Source: Desulfobacula sp. (lineage in GTDB: Bacteria > Desulfobacterota > Desulfobacteria > Desulfobacterales > Desulfobacteraceae). From it: DNA of 5,842 bases. Where the stretch lies: assembly GCA_029940235.1 (NCBI GenBank), contig JAOZRI010000159.1, forward strand, positions 1 through 5,842, in the 5' to 3' direction. Of the stretch, positions 1 to 5,842 are shown in pieces (position 1 is the stretch's first letter; every line of letters begins with the position of its first letter). Both the position numbers and the translations under genes were made by a program. Under the pieces are notes generated by a model. The model searched no databases, had not been told where the DNA came from, and saw only the letters and a program-made list of their open reading frames with translations.

Positions 1-473
1 TCTGAGCTACTGAACTTTCGGCGGTCGCCGAAAAATACAAAGAATTCCAGAAACTTGGTGTGGAGATACTGGCCATGAGTATTGACAGTATGTTTGTTCA
101 CAAAATGTGGGACGACAATGAGCTTGCCAAAATGGTTGATGGAGGCGTTCCTTTTCCCATGCTGTCCGATGCAGGCGGGAAAATAGGCAAACTGTTTGGC
201 ATATTTAATGAAGCTGCAGGCGTGGAAAACAGAGGTAGATTTATTATTGATCCTGATGGCGTAGTCCAGGGCTATGAAGTATTGACACCGCCAGTAGGAC
301 GTAATGTTCAAGAAACTCTCCGCCAGGTACAGGCATTCCAACTGGTCAGAGAAACCAAAGGTGCACAAGCTACACCATCAGGCTGGCAGCCTGGGAAAGT
401 AACTCTTAAACCTGGACCTGATTTAGTAGGCAAAGTATGGAAAGAGTGGAAAACCGATATGGCATTTGATTAA
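1..473 (+). CDS. Selenocysteine-containing AhpC/Prx1-type peroxiredoxin (5' partial)
   Basis: Thiol- (here selenol-) dependent peroxidase that reduces hydrogen peroxide and organic peroxides in the cytoplasm. The reading frame is open from the TGA at 3-5 to the TAA ending at 473, giving 156 residues counting the TGA as Sec. After the TGA come A-T-E-L, matching the family's peroxidatic C-P-T-E. The active-site Arg of N-R-G-R-F-I-I-D lies 76 residues after the TGA codon, the same spacing as Cys52 to Arg128 in human Prx1. The VGR-x-V-x-ETLR-x-VQAFQ block and a GWQPG tail are typical of the Prx1/AhpC subfamily. The GTG at 60 is an internal Val (KLGVEIL) and would remove the active site, so it is not the start. 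The true start and the PxxxTxx segment lie off the left edge. The visible part has no cysteine at all: the resolving-Cys site (VCPAGW in relatives) reads A-T-P-S-G-W. Family is near certain; Sec decoding is inferred from the TGA position and the adjoining hairpin. Confidence 0.92.
3..5 (+). other. In-frame UGA read as selenocysteine at the peroxidatic position
   Basis: The TGA occupies exactly the codon of the catalytic cysteine. The two bases before it (tc) fit a codon such as GTC or TTC, and T-E-L follows one residue later as in the family motif. Everything downstream is intact, conserved peroxiredoxin sequence with no frameshift. A pseudogene stop landing exactly on the catalytic codon, next to a good SECIS hairpin, would be a strong coincidence. 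Confidence 0.88.
6..33 (+). promoter_or_regulatory. Bacterial SECIS element of the peroxiredoxin mRNA
   Basis: A perfect 7-bp stem pairs TTTCGGC (16-22) with GCCGAAA (27-33) around a GGTC tetraloop (23-26). The loop begins 17 nt after the TGA. Known bacterial SECIS elements lie inside the coding region just downstream of the UGA, with the apical loop roughly 16 to 37 nt away and a G among its first two bases. The E. coli fdhF element also shows GGUC in its SelB-binding loop. The hairpin codes for S-A-V-A-E within the conserved helix after the active site, so it serves as both code and signal. SelB binding here is inferred. Confidence 0.87.
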
Positions 474-525
474 CGGCCATGTAGCGGATCTAACATATTT
501 GATACAGGCTTTTCTATTTTTTTAT

Positions 526-1347
526 TTACAGAGCGTTGTCCAGAATTTGAGTAAAAAGAGTTGGAGTAATATTATGTTTTTTACACTCTTTTTGAAATGA
601 TAATTCATTATACTGCATCTGGCAATGGGTACATGCTGTGCAGATATAATCTGCCTTTGCTTTTATTGCGGCATCTAATTTGGAATTAAGAATTTTCAAA
701 GAGAGTGTTTTACTGTTTTCTAAAATCGGGTTTCCACAGCACTCAGTGTTTTTTGACCACTCTACACTTTTTAATCCTGTTATATTTATAAGTTCCTCAA
801 ATATTTGGGGTGCATGGGGATTGTCAAAGCCTGTGACAGTAAAAGGTCTTAAGGCATGACATCCATACTGGGTAACAACTTTTTTTTCCGGCAGTCTGTT
901 TTTAATTTTCTTTTTTAAATTCAGAATGCCAATATCATTATATAAAAAGGTGAGCAGATGTTTTATTTCTGTTTTTCCATCCCAGAAAAGATTTTCCTGT
1001 GCCAGCAGGTCATTGAATTTTTGTTTTAATTCACTGGTTTGTTTTTTTGCTGAATTCTCAATTTGTCTTCCCAGTTGTTTCCATTGCAAGGATGCATATT
1101 GAAGTTGCCCATAGCAGCACATACAGGGGGTAATAATATCGAGTTTATATTTTCTGGCCAGGGCAAGATTTCTTAATGAGGAAAACATACAAACTTCATA
1201 ATCTGTATTCCTTGCTGGATAGCCGCAGCAATTAAAGGGCAGTTCAACAAGTTCCACTGAGAGTTTTTTCATAATGGATTTAAAAGATATACCATAATCT
1301 TTTAAATAAAAATCAATTTTACATCCTGGAAAATATGCAAGCTTCAT
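526..1347 (-). CDS. HdrB-like protein with two CCG (cysteine-rich) domains
   Basis: A 273-residue protein of the heterodisulfide reductase subunit B / GlpC C-terminal type. The first CCG domain has C9, C40-C41-G and C75-M-C-C78, a C-x30-CC-x33-CxxC pattern. The second has C163, C203-C204-G and C236-T-A-C239 (plus C242), C-x39-CC-x31-CxxC. In HdrB such motifs bind noncubane [4Fe-4S] clusters where disulfides are reduced. Both copies are complete here, so two such clusters are plausible. There is no membrane segment or signal peptide, so it is probably cytoplasmic and docked on the membrane subunit encoded upstream. It is the last gene of the glpA-glpB cluster, 169 bp after the previous gene. 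The start gives M-K-L-A-Y-F-P-G-C, the usual HdrB beginning, although only a weak A-rich ribosome site precedes it. Its natural partner (quinone module, DsrC-like protein or another disulfide) cannot be told from sequence. Confidence 0.88.
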   Translation of the reverse strand: MKLAYFPGCKIDFYLKDYGISFKSIMKKLSVELVELPFNCCGYPARNTDYEVCMFSSLRNLALARKYKLDIITPCMCCYGQLQYASLQWKQLGRQIENSAKKQTSELKQKFNDLLAQENLFWDGKTEIKHLLTFLYNDIGILNLKKKIKNRLPEKKVVTQYGCHALRPFTVTGFDNPHAPQIFEELINITGLKSVEWSKNTECCGNPILENSKTLSLKILNSKLDAAIKAKADYICTACTHCQMQYNELSFQKECKKHNITPTLFTQILDNAL

Positions 1348-1403
1348 TGTTTTTCTTTCTGTTTATATTGTAGGCAGGTGGTTACGGGGTAGATAATTTT
1401 TTC

Positions 1404-1485
1404 AAATTCAAGGCGAGAAAAAATTTTAACCACAGACATACAGTTAGTATTTCGAGGATTAAAATTTTTTATCAACGCCGAATTT
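1404..1485. repeat. Imperfect inverted repeat in the gap before the HdrB-like gene
   Basis: Arms at 1404-1431 and 1457-1485 are separated by 25 nt. Three blocks pair: AAAAAATTTTAA (1418-1429) with TTAAAATTTTTT (1459-1470), perfect over 12 nt; GGC (1412-1414) with GCC (1477-1479); and AAATTC (1404-1409) with GAATTT (1480-1485). It could be a dispersed REP-like or MITE-remnant element, or an mRNA hairpin separating expression of the last gene from the rest. It contains no open frame of note. There is no second copy in this window, so dispersed-repeat status is a guess. Confidence 0.6.
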
Positions 1486-1487
1486 GG

Positions 1488-1505
1488 GGGCTCGAAGAGG
1501 AGCCT
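1488..1505 (-). other. Short hairpin just after the stop of the membrane subunit gene
   Basis: GGCTC (1489-1493) pairs with GAGCC (1500-1504) around a 6-nt loop, with a possible G-U closing pair. On the transcribed strand it sits 11 nt beyond the stop codon at 1517-1519. No T-run follows directly, so it is a poor intrinsic terminator; it could instead protect the 3' end of the upstream message or cause partial attenuation. Confidence 0.4.
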
Positions 1506-1516
1506 ATGCTCACAAA

Positions 1517-3046
1517 TTAGCATTCTGTAACCGCCTGTCTAAGTTCTATTATGATATCTGTGACCTTAATCTCACCAGGACAACTCTCCTGGCATGAATA
1601 ACATGTCAGGCAGTTCTGCACCATCTGGGTTTGTGCAGCCATCTGTTTTTTGCCAAGCCGTAACAGATTCATGATCTGCTGGGGAGTCATATCGTTTTCA
1701 CTTTTTGAAGAGTATTCAATTACGGGGCAGACATTGGTGCAGATAGTACACTGGACACAATTATCAAAGGATTCACTGCCGGGGATAATGTCATACTCTT
1801 TTTTAAATGGTATATTCCCATGGGCAGGAGTGGTTTTAAGATCCATGTTATCCAAAGTTTTTGAAAGTGTTATCCACAAAGCTTGAAGATCAATCCCGGA
1901 AGGACAGATATTTGTGCAGTTATTACACGTTGTGCACTCTTTATTTGAAAGTTGAAGACTGCTCAGCTCTTTAAGATCAAGGTGTCTGCCAAGCATCATT
2001 TTTCTGGTGGATCTGATTTTAGCATGGGGCAGCACCTCTATATTCTGTGTCACCACAAAATTTGGATAAACACTGCACACTTGGGAACAAAGCATGCAAC
2101 CTGTGCAGGCATCCAGGGTAACAGGATGAAAACCCATCTTCTGTTTTTGAAAGTCTTGAATATCTGATTTTGGTTTTAAATTTGCAAAGGGAATTAAAAG
2201 GATATGGAACAGGCGCGAAAAGGGAAGGCAGATAAGCATGAGAAAAGAGAGCAGGTAGTGAATATGGTACAGCAGGTTATCTGCCCGGGAGGAATTTAAA
2301 AATTGAGCTGTCTTTTTAAGATATCCTGCCAGAGCTTTTGATACAAAAGCACTTGATATGTTTGAGTGGCAGTCAAGGCAGTATTCCTCATTTAATATTT
2401 TTCCCTCTTCCAATGCTTCTTCTAATGACTGGTATGAACTTATGAGACTGTTTTGGAAAACCACACTATAATTTTTTTCCCAGTAAATTTTTAAGTCATC
2501 AAGTCCGGAGTCTTCATCAACACCGGCATAATCTTCAACCATTTCCATGAAGAGAGGCTCTGAAATAATTTTTACAGCTTCCAGCATAAATCCGGAAAAA
2601 ATCAGAGAAAAAATTAAAAGAATAGAAAACAGGTTTTGATATTTCCCCCTGATATTCCGGGTTGAACGGACATTAAAGAATTTTTTTAATAAAAAACCAA
2701 AACATCCCATTGCAACCATAAAACCAGTCACATTTCTCAGAAACTGAAAAGGATCAACAGTGGGCTGGTAATATGCAAATATTTTCACTGATATCAAATC
2801 TGCAAGGGCATGGAAAAAAAGCAGATAGATAAAACCTGACAAAACAAGGGAGTGAATAATCCATCTTGTTTTTGAGGCCTTAAATAATTTTGTTTGGAAA
2901 AGTGTGTTAAAAAAAGCAGGGGCAAAATTAAATTTAAACCCTTTTTGTTTTTGCCACAGTTTGTTGGTTCTATTAAACCTGTAGATCTGAAATAAAAAAC
3001 CTGCTGCGGCAAATAGTAATGAAGCATATAAGGCAGGATAAAACAT
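1517..3046 (-). CDS. Membrane cytochrome b (NarI/HdrE-like) fused to two HdrC-like [4Fe-4S] modules
   Basis: A 509-residue membrane electron-transfer subunit. Hydrophobic segments lie near residues 4-22, 63-86, 103-121, 139-160 and 259-287, the five-helix plan of NarI/HdrE. His65 and His79 in helix 2, and His261/His263 and His281 in helix 5, are candidate haem b ligands; His263 and His281 are 18 apart, as for NarI His187 and His205. The loop between helices 4 and 5 carries C223-L-D-C-H227, a c-type haem motif. The C-terminal half has four CxxCxxCxxxC motifs: C314-C324, C371-C381, C430-C440 and C479-C489. The last pair closely resembles HdrC (C-x-x-C-T-x-C-x-x-x-C-P ... C-Y-S-C-Q-E-x-C-P). It starts at an ATG overlapping the glpB stop (TAATG), so it is probably translationally coupled to glpB. 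Likely role: pass electrons between GlpAB and the quinone pool. It replaces the ferredoxin half of GlpC; no exact family name is claimed. Confidence 0.88.
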   Translation of the reverse strand: MFYPALYASLLFAAAGFLFQIYRFNRTNKLWQKQKGFKFNFAPAFFNTLFQTKLFKASKTRWIIHSLVLSGFIYLLFFHALADLISVKIFAYYQPTVDPFQFLRNVTGFMVAMGCFGFLLKKFFNVRSTRNIRGKYQNLFSILLIFSLIFSGFMLEAVKIISEPLFMEMVEDYAGVDEDSGLDDLKIYWEKNYSVVFQNSLISSYQSLEEALEEGKILNEEYCLDCHSNISSAFVSKALAGYLKKTAQFLNSSRADNLLYHIHYLLSFLMLICLPFSRLFHILLIPFANLKPKSDIQDFQKQKMGFHPVTLDACTGCMLCSQVCSVYPNFVVTQNIEVLPHAKIRSTRKMMLGRHLDLKELSSLQLSNKECTTCNNCTNICPSGIDLQALWITLSKTLDNMDLKTTPAHGNIPFKKEYDIIPGSESFDNCVQCTICTNVCPVIEYSSKSENDMTPQQIMNLLRLGKKQMAAQTQMVQNCLTCYSCQESCPGEIKVTDIIIELRQAVTEC

Positions 3047-3055
3047 TAAGCACCT
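3044..3055 (-). promoter_or_regulatory. TAATG stop/start overlap with Shine-Dalgarno-like AGGTG
   Basis: The glpB stop TAA and the ATG of the membrane subunit share one base. AGGTG (complement of 3051-3055) lies four bases before the ATG, inside the last glpB codons. This supports the chosen start and suggests translational coupling and matched amounts of the two proteins. Confidence 0.7.
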
Positions 3056-4332
3056 GTTTTTATACTGTTTGCATAAAAATCATTCACTGCAGTGTAAGCA
3101 CTTAGAGCTGATACTCCAGAGCCGGATTTAAGTCGTATCCAGTCATTGTGGGCAAGGATTGTTCCTGCGGCATAGAGATTTTTATGAATTATTGAGTTGT
3201 TTCTATCCACAGGTCTGAAAACATTGTCTGTCTCAATACCTGCACCATTAATCATATGCCCCTGTTTTTCAAAAAAATTAATATTGTGCCAGAGGTTTCT
3301 ATTTTCCGGCTGATATACTGGCAGATTAAATATTGTTTCAATGACTTTGCCCCTTTTAGCATGCAGCCCGCCGCCTTGAAACCTTCCCGATGCTAGGATG
3401 ATACCTTGGGTTTTGATCCTGGTTTCCATATTTTGATTAACAGCATTTAAAATAAATCCATCATTGTTAAACTCCTGGGATTTGATTTTTGCCTGGCTTA
3501 GAAATTGAACCCTGTTTTTTGCAAGTTGTTTTTCAAATGCATTTTTCAACCTTAAACCAGGAATGGAAGGTGGCATCATGGGAATCTCAAAAATTTTAAT
3601 ACCTGTTATTTTTTCAAGTTTTGTCAGTATCTCAAAACTATTATTTATTCCACACACTGCAGGCATTCCCATAAGGTCAGTTTTATCAGCAAAAGGTAAT
3701 ATCTTTTTTGCTATTTTTTTAAGAAAATTTGAACTTTCAAACATGGCTGCAAGGTGCATAGGGCTTAGAACATGACTGTGTTGAAAAAGCTCTATCCTTA
3801 AAATATCAACCGTATCATGTCTGTTTTCTATCATGGCCGCCATCTGTTTTGCATTAAAGCCTTTTAAACCTTTAAAATCCATTATTAACAGATTTCTGCT
3901 TTTTCTAAGCAGGTTGCATTTTTTTATGGTTTCAGGAATTAAAAAACTTGGCTTGAATGTGCCGGCAGATGTAAGAACAGATGTATTCTTCCCATTTGAT
4001 GGCGCATAGGAAAGCCCGGCTGTCTGTAAAAAATGAGTTATAAAATCAAAACTCTGCAATATCTCTTTAATGCTTGCTTTTGAATAGGGGTGTCCTGGGC
4101 TTTGCTCTTTTAACAAGTTTAAACCTGTTTCAACCGTTTTTAATATTGTTCCTGGAACAAGGGGATAGACACCAAGGAGATCAAACAGGCCGCTTGCAAA
4201 ATAAAGCTGGGATGAATTGCCTGCCATGACGGTTTTCAAGCCAAGCTGTGATGCACGGGCAGCGGCAGCCATGCCGGCAAAACCAGCACCGATAATTACA
4301 ATGTCACACGTAATATTTTGTTTATCTATCAT
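3046..4332 (-). CDS. glpB: Anaerobic glycerol-3-phosphate dehydrogenase subunit B
   Basis: A 428-residue flavoprotein subunit that works with GlpA in oxidising sn-glycerol-3-phosphate to dihydroxyacetone phosphate at the inner face of the membrane, relaying electrons to iron-sulfur subunits. E. coli GlpB is 419 residues. The N-terminus has a dinucleotide-binding fold with G15-A-G-F-A-G20 after a hydrophobic strand. The GlpB signature S-S-Q-L-Y-F-A-S-G-L-F-D-L-L follows at about 40-53. The C-terminus has a second flavin-contact block, N-L-Y-A-A-G-T-I-L then S-G-S-G-V-S-A-L-S-A, near 385-410. The gene begins 23 bp after glpA and overlaps the next gene by one base, so it sits inside one operon. 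No clear Shine-Dalgarno sequence precedes the ATG; coupling to glpA is possible. More distant FAD oxidoreductases share the N-terminal motif, but the length, the signature block and the glpA neighbour make GlpB the clear choice. Confidence 0.92.
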   Translation of the reverse strand: MIDKQNITCDIVIIGAGFAGMAAAARASQLGLKTVMAGNSSQLYFASGLFDLLGVYPLVPGTILKTVETGLNLLKEQSPGHPYSKASIKEILQSFDFITHFLQTAGLSYAPSNGKNTSVLTSAGTFKPSFLIPETIKKCNLLRKSRNLLIMDFKGLKGFNAKQMAAMIENRHDTVDILRIELFQHSHVLSPMHLAAMFESSNFLKKIAKKILPFADKTDLMGMPAVCGINNSFEILTKLEKITGIKIFEIPMMPPSIPGLRLKNAFEKQLAKNRVQFLSQAKIKSQEFNNDGFILNAVNQNMETRIKTQGIILASGRFQGGGLHAKRGKVIETIFNLPVYQPENRNLWHNINFFEKQGHMINGAGIETDNVFRPVDRNNSIIHKNLYAAGTILAHNDWIRLKSGSGVSALSAYTAVNDFYANSIKTGA

Positions 4333-4355
4333 ATTTTTAATGGCTCAATCAAATC

Positions 4356-5842
4356 CTAAGTAAGCTCGAGGCTGAATAGTCCACAATGTATCATCTCCTT
4401 TAAAGATGACTGGACAAGTGTCTGACCCCATAATAGCGAGTGTTCACCCTTCCATCGTTCATTTAAAAATTCTTTTAAATCATTTATACCGCCTGTATCT
4501 GTAATATTATCTTTATTATATAGATAAGAGAGCAGTCTCATGCTGCAGAAAGTTCCCTGGCATGGTCCCTTTCCAACTCTTGTTCTGACTGCAATGGAAT
4601 TAAGATCAGGGGTTCCCCCATTTTTTTTTATTGAATCAATCACTGTATCAAAAGCTTTTGCCGGTACCATTTCACATTCACAAAGATATGAATCATCTGA
4701 AGATTCAAGTGAGACAGAATCATTGATAATAACTCCTGGTTCTGACCACTCTCCGTCATGGGTGGAAGGCAGGGCAGTGGTTTTTGTTTTACACTCTGCT
4801 GTAATATGATGCTTGCGGCATACAATATCAGATGTCTTTTCTGCCATTAATCTGTATGTGGATAATTTGCCGCCTGTAATGGTGATAAAATTATCAATCC
4901 GTTCATTTTTATGTTCTGATTTTGCATGATCTATAAGGGTAAACCCCCGGCTTACATCTCTGTCATCTTTATCATCGCCCAGGCTGACCAGGGGACGGAC
5001 TCCGGCATAAGCCCTGATATATCTGGCTTTTTTCAGGGCTGGTATCATCTGTACTCCCTGTTCAATGATATGATCTACTTCATTAATTGTCGGGTGGATA
5101 CTGTCTAAATTTTCAATCCGCTCGGAAGTGGTTCCAAGGATTGAAACAACGCCGCCTGGTACCAGGATATCGCCATCAGTAGGAAGTCTTAATCTGTTAA
5201 TTACCCTTTGTGTAATTCTTTTATTTGTAACAAGAAGACTGCCCTTGGAAAAAACCATATTAATTGGAATACCTGCCATGGCTGCAATATTTTTTGCCCA
5301 GGCTCCTCCGGCATTTACATATGTTTTTGCTTTTATTTTTATAGTTTTTCCGCTTATCTTATTTCGAACAACTGCATAGATAATTTTAGAGTTTTCAATT
5401 TTAAAGTTTTCAATTTTTGAATGGGTCAGATAGGAAGAGCCTGAAGATACTGCATCATTCATATTTTCAATGGACAGTTTAAAAGGGTTTATGGATGCAT
5501 CATTGACTTCGTATGCTGCAATAAGTTCTTTGGATAATGCAGGCTCCATCTCCATTGCATCCTTGAGGTCTATTGCTTTGGATTTAATTCCCGATTTTTT
5601 ACACATCTGGGGAAAATCATGGATATAGTTCCAGTCATCACCTTTAACAGCAACAAATAATCCTTTAGTCTCTTCAATACAGTGGGCAGCGTTCTTTTTA
5701 AGTATTTTCTGCTCTTCTTGACATTCACGGGCAGCTTCAGGATCAGAATGAACATACCTTGCACCACTGTGTAAAAGACCATGGTTTCCGCCGGAAGCTC
5801 CTGCATTAAGATCTTTTTTTTCAATTAAGATTACATTGAGAC
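4356..5842 (-). CDS. glpA: Anaerobic glycerol-3-phosphate dehydrogenase subunit A (N-terminus off window)
   Basis: FAD-dependent catalytic subunit that oxidises sn-glycerol-3-phosphate to dihydroxyacetone phosphate in anaerobic growth on glycerol or phospholipid-derived glycerophosphate. The frame is open to the right edge: 494 codons are visible, against about 542 residues in E. coli GlpA. Roughly 35 N-terminal residues, including the GxGxxG flavin loop, are missing. The visible start reads L-N-V-I-L-I-E-K-K-D-L, then G-N-H-G-L-L-H-S-G-A-R-Y, the conserved block of the GlpA/GlpD family. Other matches are K-G-S-L-L-V, D-I-L-V-P-G, I-R-A-Y-A-G-V-R-P-L-V and F-I-T-I-T-G-G-K-L-S-T-Y-R-L-M-A-E. 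The C-terminal BFD-like [2Fe-2S] domain, found in GlpA but not GlpD, is present: C-E-C (codons 4682-4674) and C-Q-G-T-F-C (codons 4562-4545). A start at the ATG at 5606 would wrongly cut off the flavin region. It is the first visible gene of the cluster; any promoter lies off the window. Confidence 0.95.
   Translation of the reverse strand, partial: LNVILIEKKDLNAGASGGNHGLLHSGARYVHSDPEAARECQEEQKILKKNAAHCIEETKGLFVAVKGDDWNYIHDFPQMCKKSGIKSKAIDLKDAMEMEPALSKELIAAYEVNDASINPFKLSIENMNDAVSSGSSYLTHSKIENFKIENSKIIYAVVRNKISGKTIKIKAKTYVNAGGAWAKNIAAMAGIPINMVFSKGSLLVTNKRITQRVINRLRLPTDGDILVPGGVVSILGTTSERIENLDSIHPTINEVDHIIEQGVQMIPALKKARYIRAYAGVRPLVSLGDDKDDRDVSRGFTLIDHAKSEHKNERIDNFITITGGKLSTYRLMAEKTSDIVCRKHHITAECKTKTTALPSTHDGEWSEPGVIINDSVSLESSDDSYLCECEMVPAKAFDTVIDSIKKNGGTPDLNSIAVRTRVGKGPCQGTFCSMRLLSYLYNKDNITDTGGINDLKEFLNERWKGEHSLLWGQTLVQSSLKEMIHCGLFSLELT

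Noticed and set aside
60..473. A separate 137-residue gene starting at the GTG at 60
   Set aside because: The conserved peroxiredoxin frame continues upstream through T-E-L-S-A to the TGA at the active site, no good ribosome site precedes the GTG, and a protein starting there would lack the catalytic residue.
1..473. Peroxiredoxin pseudogene broken by a stop codon
   Set aside because: The TGA sits exactly on the peroxidatic codon, the rest of the frame is intact and conserved, and a good SECIS hairpin follows at the right distance. Recoding is the better explanation.
474..525. Possible bidirectional terminator between the convergent genes
   Set aside because: There is a T-rich run near 512-527, but I found no stable GC-rich stem in front of it on either strand.
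1442..1476. Possible internal promoter for the HdrB-like gene (TTGATA on the - strand, AATACT about 18 nt later)
   Set aside because: The -35-like box is fair, but the -10-like box matches only 4 of 6 positions, and A+T-rich sequence gives such matches by chance.
1650..2167. Open frames on the + strand opposite the membrane subunit gene
   Set aside because: They lack recognisable domains and lie antisense to a well-supported iron-sulfur protein with conserved cysteine motifs.
4621..4629. Run of nine T (A in the mRNA) within glpA as a programmed slippage site
   Set aside because: The reading frame is intact and conserved on both sides (S-I-K-K-N-G), so no frameshift is needed; Lys-Lys-Asn codons in A+T-rich DNA explain it.
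5570..5824. An 84-residue - strand frame near the right edge, and an apparent glpA start at 5606
   Set aside because: The glpA frame is open through to the edge and encodes the conserved G-N-H-G-L-L-H-S-G-A-R-Y block, so glpA is cut only by the window and the other frame is a shadow.

Overview
The window looks like chromosome from an anaerobic, fairly A+T-rich bacterium. The best guess is a sulfate- or sulfur-reducing member of the former Deltaproteobacteria (Desulfobacterales-like). This rests on three things: a heterodisulfide-reductase-like (Hdr) redox module, an anaerobic glycerol-3-phosphate dehydrogenase, and a peroxiredoxin that appears to use selenocysteine. The taxonomic call is inference; no rRNA or other marker gene is present.

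Left edge, + strand (1-473): the 3' part of an AhpC/Prx1-type peroxiredoxin. In the frame of the conserved protein, the codon at the peroxidatic cysteine is TGA (3-5). A 7-bp hairpin with a GGTC loop follows 17 nt later, which is a good bacterial SECIS element. An ordinary gene caller would stop at the TGA and start at an internal GTG (60), losing the active site.

Right-hand 5.3 kb, - strand: a four-gene cluster transcribed right to left. It reads glpA (5842-4356, N-terminus off the window), glpB (4332-3046), a membrane cytochrome b/iron-sulfur protein (3046-1517) and an HdrB-like two-CCG-domain protein (1347-526). GlpA and GlpB are the flavoprotein subunits that oxidise sn-glycerol-3-phosphate to dihydroxyacetone phosphate. 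No canonical GlpC (ferredoxin plus two CCG domains in one protein) is present. Its parts appear split and enlarged: the ferredoxin part is fused behind a five-helix NarI/HdrE-like haem b domain carrying an extra CXXCH motif, and the CCG part is a separate protein. The inferred electron path is glycerol-3-phosphate, GlpA FAD, GlpB and iron-sulfur clusters, then the membrane haem/quinone module, with the HdrB-like subunit as a second possible exit or entry site.

The 169-bp gap between the last two genes (1348-1516) holds an imperfect inverted repeat and a short hairpin but no gene. The 52-bp gap between the convergent peroxiredoxin and HdrB-like genes (474-525) shows no convincing terminator. 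No RNA genes, insertion sequences or CRISPR arrays were seen.
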